From the NCBI GenBank assembly GCA_003499925.1, contig DNRQ01000211.1:19380-42924 (forward strand): a stretch of 23,545 bases of DNA. The letters run 5' to 3'. The position numbers and the translations under genes are program-made. Source of the stretch: Geobacter sp. (GTDB lineage: Bacteria; Desulfobacterota; Desulfuromonadia; Geobacterales; Geobacteraceae). A model generated the notes under the pieces. It ran no database searches. It saw nothing but the letters and a program-made list of their open reading frames with translations, and was not told where the DNA came from. Shown in pieces: positions 16,758 through 23,404 of this stretch (positions within the stretch are counted from its first letter, which is position 1; the number at the start of each line of letters is the position of its first letter).

Positions 16758-18467
16758 TCAGCTCACCAGCCGGACCCGGCGCCACTTGCGCACCGAATTG
16801 ATGAGGTGGATCTGCTCGGCCTCTTCCAGGTCGCGCCGGGTCAGCACCCTTTCCCGGATGCTGCCGCCCGCCAATAGCTCTGCCCGGAAAACCCCAGGCA
16901 AAAGGCCGCTCGCGATGGGAGGGGTGAGGAGTTCTCCGTCCAGAACTGCCACGATGTTGCTGTTCGCCCCCTCGGTCACCTCGCCGCGCTCATTGAGAAA
17001 GATCACCTCGGTCACATCCGGCCGCGCTACCGACTCCTGCGCGTAGAACCGGCGCAGGCTTGTCTTGTGATACAGAAACCGGTCCGCCGAGTCAACTGCC
17101 GACTTGGCAAAGCAGGCGGTCGCATCCTGCACCGGCTCCGCTATCGGGGCGGACTCGCAGCTGATGCCGCCGTCTTTATAGAGGAGCAGCCGCACCTTGT
17201 GCCTCCCGGCGAGGCCCGGGACCATTGCCTCCAGCGCGCGCCGCGCCGCCCCCGGTTGCAGCGGAAACTGGAAATAGGCAGCCGAGCGCGCGAGCCGCTC
17301 CAGATGCCTCTCCATGAGAAAAAAGCCGTCATCGTAGAGAAGCGACTCGATCAGGTGAAACTCGCGCGCCCTTTCCCGGGCAAAACGCCCCTTGGACAGG
17401 CTCTCCGCATATTCGTCACGCGCCACCGAATCGAAGGTGATGCCGCTTCCGATGCCGATCTCCCCCCGGCCGGCATCGAGGTCCAGCACGGCTGTCCGTA
17501 TCGCCACGCTGAACTTCGCCTCGCCGCCCGGCGAGAGATAGCCGATGCAGCCGGTATAGAGGCCGCGGGGGGCTCCCTCCAACTCTGCTATGATCTGCAT
17601 GCTTCTTCTTTTCGGCGCGCCGGTCACGGAGCCGCAGGGAAAGAGCGCCCGCAAAAGCTCGACGGTTCCCACCCCATGCTTCAGCCGCGACTGAACCGTC
17701 GAGGTCATCTGATGCACGGTCGCGTGCGTCTCCACGTCGAAGAGCGAGGCGACCCGCACCGAGCCGGTCTCGGAGACCATCCCCATGTCGTTTCGCAGCA
17801 GGTCGACGATCATCAGGTTCTCGGCAAGCTCCTTGGGACTTTCCTTGAGCCTGAGTTTTTGCGCCTCGTCCTCCTCGAACCAGCGCCCCCTGGCGGCCGT
17901 CCCCTTCATCGGCCGGGTGGTGAGCAGGCCGTCGGACAGTGAGAAGAAGAGCTCGGGCGAGGCGGAGAGGATCCGGTAGCTCCCGGTCTCCAGGTAGCAG
18001 CTGTACGGGGTGGGCTGGCAGCGCCGCATTTCGTTGAAAAAGGAGCGGGGGCAGCCGGAAAAGGCAAACCTCTGCCGCATGGTGAAGTTCACCTGGTAGC
18101 AGTCCCCGGCCGCGATCAGCTCCCGGATCGAGGAAACGGCGCCGGCAAACTGCTCGCCATCGAGGGAGGGGTTCCAGTCGGAAGTCTCGAAAGGATGACA
18201 GGCCGGCGGGAAAGGTTCGGACCAGCGCCTCTCGAAGAGGCCGAACCAAAGAAGCGGAAACCGGCCCGGGACGCAGGTGGTGAGGTCGCCGTTCAAGGCG
18301 CCTGCCGCCTCGTAGCTTAGAAAGCCTGCGGCATGGAGCCCGGTGGCGACCCGCTCCTCCAGGAGCTTCAGCGCGGGGACCACCTGTTCATGAGTCATCG
18401 CGCTCACCTCGCCAACCTTCTGAGAGAAAGAGCAGCCGTGCACGAATGCGGGGAACTCCTGCATCAT
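16758..18467 (-). CDS. pabBC: Bifunctional aminodeoxychorismate synthase component I / aminodeoxychorismate lyase (PabB-PabC fusion)
   Basis: 569 residues joining two enzymes of p-aminobenzoate (folate) synthesis. Residues ~1-370 are PabB: GDCYQVNFT (121-129), SASPELFF (168-175), RPMKGTAARG (185-194), DLLRNDMGMV (222-231), PCGSVTGAPKRRSM (277-290) and GIGSGITFDS (338-347). Lys188 in PMKGT is the hallmark of aminodeoxychorismate synthase; anthranilate synthases have Ala there. Residues ~371-569 are a PabC-like PLP lyase of the aminotransferase class IV fold, with the PLP lysine probably Lys468 (YHKTSLRR) and EVTEGANSNI (496-505). The glutaminase PabA is not in the window. I start at the ATG at 18467, which overlaps the upstream stop as ATGA; there is no strong ribosome site, consistent with coupling. 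The frame is open further upstream but overlaps the neighbouring gene there. Confidence 0.93.
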   Translation of the reverse strand: MMQEFPAFVHGCSFSQKVGEVSAMTHEQVVPALKLLEERVATGLHAAGFLSYEAAGALNGDLTTCVPGRFPLLWFGLFERRWSEPFPPACHPFETSDWNPSLDGEQFAGAVSSIRELIAAGDCYQVNFTMRQRFAFSGCPRSFFNEMRRCQPTPYSCYLETGSYRILSASPELFFSLSDGLLTTRPMKGTAARGRWFEEDEAQKLRLKESPKELAENLMIVDLLRNDMGMVSETGSVRVASLFDVETHATVHQMTSTVQSRLKHGVGTVELLRALFPCGSVTGAPKRRSMQIIAELEGAPRGLYTGCIGYLSPGGEAKFSVAIRTAVLDLDAGRGEIGIGSGITFDSVARDEYAESLSKGRFARERAREFHLIESLLYDDGFFLMERHLERLARSAAYFQFPLQPGAARRALEAMVPGLAGRHKVRLLLYKDGGISCESAPIAEPVQDATACFAKSAVDSADRFLYHKTSLRRFYAQESVARPDVTEVIFLNERGEVTEGANSNIVAVLDGELLTPPIASGLLPGVFRAELLAGGSIRERVLTRRDLEEAEQIHLINSVRKWRRVRLVS

Positions 18468-19321
18468 GGCGCGCCCGTCGAGCAGATGCCGGCGATCGGG
18501 CAGTTGGCGCACTTGAGGCGATCCTTGCCGTCGCACCCCTCCGAGATCCCGAGGTGGCAGATCGAGAAGTCGTACTTCACCGGGTCCGCCGGGTCGAATT
18601 CCCGAAGCCGCGCCGTGATTTCCCGGGCCATGCGCCAGTCCGCCTGCTTGCGGCTGGTAAATCCGAGAAAGCCGCAGATCCTCTGGATGTGCGCGTCCAC
18701 CGGTATCACCAGCTTGGCAGGGGAGATCCCGGTCCAAAGCCCCAGATCGATGCCGTCTTCGGGGCGCACCATCCATCTCAGGTACATGCAAAGCCTTTTG
18801 CAGGCGCTGCCGGAGGCGGGGGAGGGGAACAGGAAGGGAAAGTACGAGTCCTGCGGCACCCCCTGCGAACCGAACACCGGCGAGAGGTCGAGCGACTTGA
18901 CCGACTCGGTAAAGGCGGCAAGGGTCTCCGTGACGTCCTCCCTGCTCTCGTCGTGAAAGCGCAGCATCCACCCCTCGATCGAGCCGGCCTCGACGAGCAT
19001 GGTCCGGCAGGCGAGGAGCAGGGCGCAGAGATCGCGGCCGTCATTGAAGCGGTGCTTGAAACCGGCGAAGAGGCGCTCCCCCTGTTTCGGGTCGAAACGC
19101 TCCACGAAGCGCCGCGGCGAATCCCCCATGGCGCCGAAGACCCCTTCCAGGTTCTTCCGGATGATCTTCACGTTTCCGTAGGCAAATGATGCCGAGATCA
19201 GTCCCGCGACTTCCCGGTCCTGCGGGCTTTTATAGCGGTGACAGAAAGAGAGCGGATCGTTGGCGAGATGGGCCTGGGAGCGTCCTGCGTAGAGTCCTTC
19301 GAGTATGTCTTTCAGCTCCAC
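18464..19321 (-). CDS. TIGR02757 (DUF2400) family protein with endonuclease-III-like features
   Basis: A 285-residue member of the TIGR02757 family, whose function is not established. The N-terminal half has family blocks such as DREVAGLISASFAYGNV. The C-terminal half shows IPVDAHIQRICGFLG with Asp209, which resembles the catalytic VDTHIFRV segment of endonuclease III. At the end it has Cys263-x7-Cys271-x2-Cys274-x5-Cys280, very like the C-x6-C-x2-C-x5-C iron-sulfur loop of that enzyme. The KRLCMYLRWMVR block (Lys175 onward) lies where the catalytic-lysine region would be. A helix-hairpin-helix DNA glycosylase relationship is my inference. I use the GTG at 19321 (AAGGA nine bases upstream); an upstream TTG at 19354 lacks a ribosome site. 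It is coupled by ATGA overlap to pabBC. Confidence 0.85.
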   Translation of the reverse strand: MELKDILEGLYAGRSQAHLANDPLSFCHRYKSPQDREVAGLISASFAYGNVKIIRKNLEGVFGAMGDSPRRFVERFDPKQGERLFAGFKHRFNDGRDLCALLLACRTMLVEAGSIEGWMLRFHDESREDVTETLAAFTESVKSLDLSPVFGSQGVPQDSYFPFLFPSPASGSACKRLCMYLRWMVRPEDGIDLGLWTGISPAKLVIPVDAHIQRICGFLGFTSRKQADWRMAREITARLREFDPADPVKYDFSICHLGISEGCDGKDRLKCANCPIAGICSTGAP

Positions 19322-19347
19322 GGCGAGTTTTCCTTGGTAGGCTGCAA

Positions 19348-19376
19348 TGGACAATCCTGTTACAGCCTGCTAGATT
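19348..19376 (+). promoter_or_regulatory. Predicted promoter of the split-barrel gene
   Basis: TGGACA (19348-19353), a 17-base spacer and TAGATT (19371-19376) on the plus strand, about 45 bp before the start at 19421. It overlaps the region that would code for the longer version of the divergent TIGR02757 protein, which favours the shorter start for that gene. Confidence 0.45.
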
Positions 19377-19404
19377 ATCATAGTGGTTCGACAGCTTAAA
19401 GCAA
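19377..19404 (-). promoter_or_regulatory. Possible promoter of the TIGR02757-pabBC operon
   Basis: On the minus strand TTGCTT (19399-19404), a 16-base spacer and TATGAT (19377-19382). The -10 is good and the -35 weak. It lies about 55 bp upstream of the chosen GTG start, in the 99-bp divergent gap. Confidence 0.32.
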
Positions 19405-19420
19405 AAAGGGGGAGTGTATC

Positions 19421-19792
19421 ATGAAGCTTGCTGAACTGTTTCCGGAAGGGGGGCGGGGGATCATCGGGACGTCCGACGCCGGCGGTGTGGTCAATCAGGC
19501 CGTTTTCGCCATCCCTCACGTGATCGACGAGGAAACCGTGGCCTGGGGCTTCACCGAGGGGCGCAGCATCGCCAACCTGAGGCTGAACCCGCACGCAAGT
19601 TACCTTTATCTGGCTCCGACCCGAGGCTACAGCGGCTGGAGGCTGACCTTGACGCTGAAACAGGTGACGGAGGAGGGGGAACTGCTGGAGAGGATCAAGG
19701 AGCAGGCCGCGCAGAGCTCTGGTACCATGGCCGGTGCCGCCGTGAAGCAGGTAGCGTACTTCAAGGTGGACGAAGTCCGCCCGCTTATGTGA
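19421..19792 (+). CDS. Pyridoxamine 5'-phosphate oxidase-like (FMN-binding split barrel) protein
   Basis: 123 residues with the look of the small FMN-binding split-barrel family: GIIGTSDAGGVVNQAVFAIP (13-32), TVAWGFTEGRSIANLRLNPH (39-58) and ASYLYLAPTRGYSGWRLTL (59-77). Such proteins are usually homodimers that bind FMN or other cofactors. This one is much shorter than true PdxH and is unlikely to make pyridoxal phosphate. A G-rich ribosome site (GGGGGAG) lies seven bases before the ATG. Its stop overlaps the end of dtd on the other strand by eight bases, so the two genes converge without room for a terminator. Family likely; function unknown. Confidence 0.85.
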   Translation: MKLAELFPEGGRGIIGTSDAGGVVNQAVFAIPHVIDEETVAWGFTEGRSIANLRLNPHASYLYLAPTRGYSGWRLTLTLKQVTEEGELLERIKEQAAQSSGTMAGAAVKQVAYFKVDEVRPLM

Positions 19793-20246
19793 GGTTGCCG
19801 GCTTTTTTCGGGCTTTCGAGGATGAAGGTTACCGGACCGTCGTTTACCAATGAGACTTCCATGTCGGCTTGAAAGATCCCGCTTTGCACCGGCACGCCGA
19901 GTTCCCAGACCTTTCCCATGAAGTAGCTGTACAGGCGGTTCGCCTCCTCGGGGGCGGCCGCCGTATCGAACGAGGGACGCCTTCCCTTGGCGCAGTTTCC
20001 CGCCAGTGTGAACTGGGAGACCGCCAGCACCCCGCCCCCCACCTCGGCAAGGGCGAGATTCATCTTCCCCTCCTGGTCCGGAAATATCCTCAGGTTGACG
20101 ATCTTTTCCGCCATCCATTCCGCCTGGGGCCAGCTGTCGCCGATTTCGACGCCGAGAAGGACCAGGACCCCGAGGTCGATTTCCCCGACCACCTTTCCCT
20201 CAACGCGCACCTGTGCCTGTTTTACCCGCTGGATGACCGCCTTCAC
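19785..20246 (-). CDS. dtd: D-aminoacyl-tRNA deacylase
   Basis: Dtd frees tRNAs mischarged with D-amino acids (and glycine on tRNA-Ala), protecting translation. The 153-residue protein has both signature motifs: SQFTLAGNCAKGRRPSF (77-93, containing SQFTL) and NDGPVT (135-140), whose Gly137-cisPro138 pair reaches into the partner subunit to reject L-amino acids. The length is typical. The start is a GTG at 20246 with GGAGG about seven bases upstream, and it overlaps the stop of the macrodomain gene as GTGA. It is the last gene of the five-gene dapF operon. No key residue appears to be missing. Confidence 0.95.
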   Translation of the reverse strand: MKAVIQRVKQAQVRVEGKVVGEIDLGVLVLLGVEIGDSWPQAEWMAEKIVNLRIFPDQEGKMNLALAEVGGGVLAVSQFTLAGNCAKGRRPSFDTAAAPEEANRLYSYFMGKVWELGVPVQSGIFQADMEVSLVNDGPVTFILESPKKAGNLT

Positions 20247-20761
20247 TGAAAGACCTCCTCGGACATCTCTTCATAGATCTGCCGCGCCTCCGCGGAGAAG
20301 GCGACCAAAATCAGCCGCTTCAGTTCGGGATAACGGGTAACTGCCGATTCGGCCTCTTCCAGGGCGATCCGGCACGCCCGGTCGAGCGGATAGCCGTAGA
20401 CCCCGGTGCTGATGGCGGGAAAAGCGATGCTGGTCACCCCATGCTCGTGGGCGATCCGGCAGGCGTTGCGGTAGCAGTTGCGCAGAAGCTCAGGCTCGCC
20501 CCTGCTGCCTCCGTGCCACACCGGGCCCACGGTATGGATCACGTAGCGCGCCGGGAGCCGATACCCGTTGGTGATCTTGGCCTCGCCGGTGGCGCATCCC
20601 GAGAGCGTCCTGCACTCGGCGAGGAGTTCCGGACCGGCCGCGCGGTGAATGGCGCCGTCGACACCGCCGCCGCCAAGGAGCGAGCTGTTCGCCGCGTTGA
20701 CGATGGCGTCCACTGCGAGCTTGGTGATGTCGCCCTGGATGATCTCGATCTTCTCGTGCAT
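20243..20761 (-). CDS. Macrodomain ADP-ribose hydrolase (YmdB/MacroD type)
   Basis: 172 residues making up a stand-alone macrodomain. GDITKLAVDAIVNAANSSLL (10-29) and GGGGVDGAIHRAAG (30-43) form the adenine and ribose pocket. Asn25 and Asp35 fall exactly at the positions implicated in catalysis in E. coli YmdB. HTVGP (76-80) and FPAISTGVYGYP (114-125) form the diphosphate loop. Likely reactions are hydrolysis of O-acetyl-ADP-ribose or removal of ADP-ribose from acidic residues or nucleic acid. The ATG at 20761 has GAGGT upstream. It lies 45 bp after nfo and overlaps dtd as GTGA, so it is part of the operon. Fold is certain; the natural substrate is open. Confidence 0.93.
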   Translation of the reverse strand: MHEKIEIIQGDITKLAVDAIVNAANSSLLGGGGVDGAIHRAAGPELLAECRTLSGCATGEAKITNGYRLPARYVIHTVGPVWHGGSRGEPELLRNCYRNACRIAHEHGVTSIAFPAISTGVYGYPLDRACRIALEEAESAVTRYPELKRLILVAFSAEARQIYEEMSEEVFQ

Positions 20762-20806
20762 GGCTCACCTCGCTCGCGTATAGGTAAACGCCCTCTTCCG
20801 GCCCTG

Positions 20807-21676
20807 TCAGCTTTCCACCAGGCTCCTCAGCAGCTTCAGGTTGGCCAGATCCATCTCGTCGGCCTCGCCCTTAGGCGTCTCGGCCCCCTTGGGGGTCTCG
20901 ATGAACTTCGGCACCAGGGTGAAGAGCGGGTCGTTCAGGATGAAGCGGAACGGCTCCAGTCCCAGGGCGCCGGCGCCGATGTGCTCGTGCCGGTCCACCT
21001 TGCAACCCAGCCCCTTCTTCGAGTCGTTCAGGTGAAACGCCATGAGCGAAGAGAGGCCGACCGCCTGGTCGAACTCGTCCAGGGTCCTCTTGTAGCCGTC
21101 CCTGTCGGCGATCGGGTATCCGGCTGCAAACGAGTGGCAGGTGTCGAGGCAGACGCCGAAGCGCTCAGGGAAGGCCGATCCCCGGATGATCGCCCTCAGG
21201 TGGGCGAACTTGTAGCCGAGGTTGGTTCCCTGGCCTGCGGTGTTCTCCAGGAGGACCTTCCCGGTGAACTGAGGCACCTGCGAGAAGAGGATGTCGAAGG
21301 CCTCGCAGACCCGCCTGATGCCGACCTCCTCGCCGTCGCCGTTGTGGGAGCCCGGATGCATGATGATCTTGTCGATCCCCAGGCGGGCGCAGCGCTCCAG
21401 TTCCTCCTTGAAGGCGATCAGGCTTTTATCCTGGACGTCTCCCGGGGCTGCCGCCAGGTTGATCAGGTAGATATCGTGGCTGACCACATCGGCCAGCCCC
21501 GAGGCGGCGAACTTCTCCCGGAAGAGCGCCGCGTCCTGGTCGGAGACCGCCTTTCCCTTCCACTGGTTCGAGTTCTGGGTGAAAACCTGGATCACGCTGC
21601 ATCCCGTCTTAACCCCGCGCTCCGGTGCGTTGTGTATGCCGCCAGCTATCGAAACATGTGCGCCCAGAAGATCCAT
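20807..21676 (-). CDS. nfo: Endonuclease IV (AP endonuclease)
   Basis: Nfo cuts DNA 5' of abasic sites and repairs blocked 3' ends in base excision repair. The 289 residues match the E. coli length. All nine zinc ligands of the TIM-barrel site are visible: His67, His107 (MHPGSHNGDG), Glu144 (LLENTAGQG), Asp178 and His181 (CLDTCHSFAAG), His215 (FHLND), Asp228 and His230 (VDRHEHIG) and Glu260 (FIETPKG). A short tandem duplication ETPKG-A-ETPKG follows the last ligand. I start at the ATG at 21676, which has AAGGA five bases upstream. An ATG at 21682 overlapping the HIT stop as ATGA is the alternative. It sits in the dapF operon between the HIT and macrodomain genes. Confidence 0.96.
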   Translation of the reverse strand: MDLLGAHVSIAGGIHNAPERGVKTGCSVIQVFTQNSNQWKGKAVSDQDAALFREKFAASGLADVVSHDIYLINLAAAPGDVQDKSLIAFKEELERCARLGIDKIIMHPGSHNGDGEEVGIRRVCEAFDILFSQVPQFTGKVLLENTAGQGTNLGYKFAHLRAIIRGSAFPERFGVCLDTCHSFAAGYPIADRDGYKRTLDEFDQAVGLSSLMAFHLNDSKKGLGCKVDRHEHIGAGALGLEPFRFILNDPLFTLVPKFIETPKGAETPKGEADEMDLANLKLLRSLVES

Positions 21677-21678
21677 GG

Positions 21679-22098
21679 TCATCCTTTTGCCAACTGCGAT
21701 CTGATCAATTCGACCCGCTCCCGGTATTGGCCCGGGGTGAGCAAGAGCTCCCGGTGCGGCTCGCTCCAGTGCGGGCGGGGCCAAAGCGGGTCCGTGGAAC
21801 TGCGCGGCACGATGTGCCAGTGCATATGCGGCGCCATGTTGCCAAGCAACTCGTAGTTGATTTTATCCGGGGCGAATGTGTTGTAAAGCGCCCGGGCCAC
21901 GGCGCTCACCTCCGCCATCACGCCGTTGCGCACCGCCTCGTCCAGGTGGAACAGCTCGGTCACGTGCGTTTTGGTATAGACGAAGCAGTAGCCCGGAAAG
22001 AACTGGTCCCGGTTCAACGAGACCAGTGTCTGATCCAGTTCCACGATGCGCTGCTCCGGCTCGTCCTCCCATTTGCTGCAGATGGGGCAGCTCGTCAC
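21679..22098 (-). CDS. HIT family nucleotide hydrolase/transferase
   Basis: A 139-residue histidine-triad protein. The triad HMHWHIVPR is at 91-99 (His91, His93, His95), with His95 the presumed nucleophile, and NYELLGNMAPH precedes it as in the family. The N-terminal CPIC (4-7) may help bind zinc together with later histidines. HIT proteins hydrolyse or transfer AMP from adenylylated substrates or dinucleoside polyphosphates; the substrate here is unknown. The start is a GTG at 22098 with AAGGAG eight bases upstream, 19 bp after dapF. The stop overlaps or abuts the nfo start. The neighbourhood of nfo makes a role at adenylated DNA ends conceivable, but that is a guess. Confidence 0.92.
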   Translation of the reverse strand: MTSCPICSKWEDEPEQRIVELDQTLVSLNRDQFFPGYCFVYTKTHVTELFHLDEAVRNGVMAEVSAVARALYNTFAPDKINYELLGNMAPHMHWHIVPRSSTDPLWPRPHWSEPHRELLLTPGQYRERVELIRSQLAKG

Positions 22099-22117
22099 GG
22101 TTGGTGCTCCTTAAGCT

Positions 22118-22954
22118 CTAAATCTCGATCTCGCCGCTGAACACCTCTACTGCGGGACCGGTCATGTAGATGTTGCCGTCGTCGCCCCACTCCATCTCCA
22201 GGTCTCCGCCGGAGAGGTGGTTCAGGATCTTCTTCTCGGTGAGACCGTTCAGCACGCAGGCGGCCGTCACGGCGCTGGAACCGGTGCCGCAGGCAAGGGT
22301 CTCGCCGGCGCCGCGCTCCCAGGTGCGCTGGCGCACCTCGGTGCGGGAGATGATCTGTACGAACTCCACGTTGGTGCGGCGCGGGAACAGCTCGTGATTC
22401 TCGATCAGGGGACCGTACTTTTCCACCTGGAACGCCTCCACGTCGTCCACGAAGATGACGCAGTGCGGGTTCCCCATGGAGGCGCAGGTGATGCTGAAGG
22501 TGGAGTGCAGGATGTTGAGCGGCTCGTTGATCACCTTCTCATCGGGGTTGCCCAGCATCGGGATCTCGCCCCTGGTCAGCCTGGGGGGTCCCATGTTGAC
22601 CCGCACCTTCTCCACCTTGCACTGCGCGCCGGTGACGAGCTGCAGGGTGAGGATGCCGGCGCCGGTTTCGGCGCTGATCTCCTTCTTGGAGACGATGCCG
22701 TGGTCGTAGGCGTACTTGGCCACGCAGCGGATGCCGTTGCCGCACATCTCGCTCTCGGAGCCGTCCGAGTTGAACATGCGCATCTTCACGTCCGCCTTGT
22801 CGCTGGGCATGATCAGGATCAGCCCGTCCGAACCTATGCCGAAATTGCGGTCGGAGACCTTGACGGCAACCGCCGCCGGGTCCTCCACCCTCTCTTCAAA
22901 ACAGTTGACATACACGTAGTCGTTGCCGGCACCCTGCATCTTTGTGAATTTCAT
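22118..22954 (-). CDS. dapF: Diaminopimelate epimerase
   Basis: DapF converts LL- to meso-diaminopimelate for lysine and peptidoglycan synthesis. The 278 residues match the family. The two catalytic cysteines are Cys71 in SEMCGNGIRC and Cys222 in GETLACGTGSSA. KMQGAGNDYVYV (5-16), NFGIGSDGLI (37-46) and SMGNPHCVIFVDD (159-171) are further signatures. The frame is open to 23353, but the extra residues are not family-like and would overlap the divergent gene at 23087, so I use the ATG at 22954. The ribosome site is weak (a G-run about 8-12 bases upstream). It is the first gene of the operon dapF-HIT-nfo-macro-dtd. Confidence 0.96.
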   Translation of the reverse strand: MKFTKMQGAGNDYVYVNCFEERVEDPAAVAVKVSDRNFGIGSDGLILIMPSDKADVKMRMFNSDGSESEMCGNGIRCVAKYAYDHGIVSKKEISAETGAGILTLQLVTGAQCKVEKVRVNMGPPRLTRGEIPMLGNPDEKVINEPLNILHSTFSITCASMGNPHCVIFVDDVEAFQVEKYGPLIENHELFPRRTNVEFVQIISRTEVRQRTWERGAGETLACGTGSSAVTAACVLNGLTEKKILNHLSGGDLEMEWGDDGNIYMTGPAVEVFSGEIEI

Positions 22955-22985
22955 ATGGAAAGCCCCCGATTGAAAGTATTCCTCT

Positions 22986-23014
22986 CTAATAACAAAAACG
23001 AGAGGGTCCAACAA
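22986..23014 (-). promoter_or_regulatory. Possible promoter of the dapF operon
   Basis: On the minus strand TTGTTG (23009-23014), a 17-base spacer and TATTAG (22986-22991), in an AT-rich patch about 30 bp before the dapF start. Both boxes are only fair matches. Confidence 0.3.
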
Positions 23015-23031
23015 GAAAAAACCGGAGTTGC

Positions 23032-23060
23032 TTGACCGCAGGGGGGCTTTTAAGTAAGAT
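23032..23060 (+). promoter_or_regulatory. Predicted sigma-70 promoter of the small gene at 23087
   Basis: TTGACC (23032-23037), a 17-base spacer and TAAGAT (23055-23060) on the plus strand. The start site would fall about 20 bases before the start codon, a short leader containing a GGAGG ribosome site. Confidence 0.55.
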
Positions 23061-23086
23061 CGGGAAAAAGCGGTAACGGAGGTTGC

Positions 23087-23296
23087 ATGGAGCTGAAAAA
23101 CAGGATCTGGATGAACGGAAGTCTCGAGTGGTATGCCTTTCTGGGCGAGAACGAGGTGTTCCTGGGGAGCCGGGAGGTGCCGTACCCCCTCTCGGAGGGT
23201 GACAAGTGGACCAACGTGTACGGCGACGTCTTCCAGGTGGTGGACAGCGAGATCGTTCACCTGGAGAGGGTGGAACCGCCGCAGAGATACTGGTAG
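23087..23296 (+). CDS. Small acidic protein of unknown function
   Basis: 69 residues, acidic and rich in aromatics, without membrane segments, cysteines or a signal peptide. It begins MELKNRIWMNGSLEWYAFLG and has the central segment EGDKWTNVYGDVFQVVDSEI. The alternation of hydrophobic and charged residues suggests a small beta-rich fold. I do not recognise a family. Evidence that it is real: a good promoter at 23032-23060, GGAGG just before the ATG, codon usage like the neighbours, and a position between two well-defined genes. It is divergent from dapF and about 108 bp upstream of the Rrf2 regulator gene, which has its own promoter. Confidence 0.75.
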   Translation: MELKNRIWMNGSLEWYAFLGENEVFLGSREVPYPLSEGDKWTNVYGDVFQVVDSEIVHLERVEPPQRYW

Positions 23297-23346
23297 GAAG
23301 CCGCATCGGCGCGCTGGAGAATGGCGCCCGAGGCATGTTAAAATTG

Positions 23347-23375
23347 TTGACATGTTACCTGTGGTATTGTAGGCT
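23347..23375 (+). promoter_or_regulatory. Predicted promoter of the Rrf2-family gene
   Basis: A perfect -35 box TTGACA (23347-23352), a 17-base spacer and TAGGCT (23370-23375). The -10 is weak, as is usual where an activator or repressor also acts. An 8-bp inverted repeat overlaps the spacer (listed separately). Confidence 0.55.
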
Positions 23376-23403
23376 CGCTTATCTATCAGCGGGGGAATAC
23401 CAC
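23361..23403. promoter_or_regulatory. Inverted repeat around the Rrf2 gene promoter and ribosome site
   Basis: GTGGTATT (23361-23368) and AATACCAC (23396-23403) are perfect 8-bp inverted arms 27 bases apart. One arm lies between -35 and -10 and the other directly between the ribosome site GGGGGA and the ATG. It could be an operator pair for autoregulation or an RNA stem next to the start codon. Confidence 0.4.
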
Positions 23404-23404
23404 C

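Noticed and set aside
20441..21856. Long plus-strand open frame (471 codons) antisense to the macrodomain and nfo genes
   Set aside because: It spans two recognised genes and their gap on the opposite strand, has no recognisable domain, and is an expected high-GC shadow.
22955..23353. DapF N-terminal extension of about 130 residues
   Set aside because: It is antisense to a well-supported small gene, is not family-like, and DapF length is normal from the ATG at 22954.
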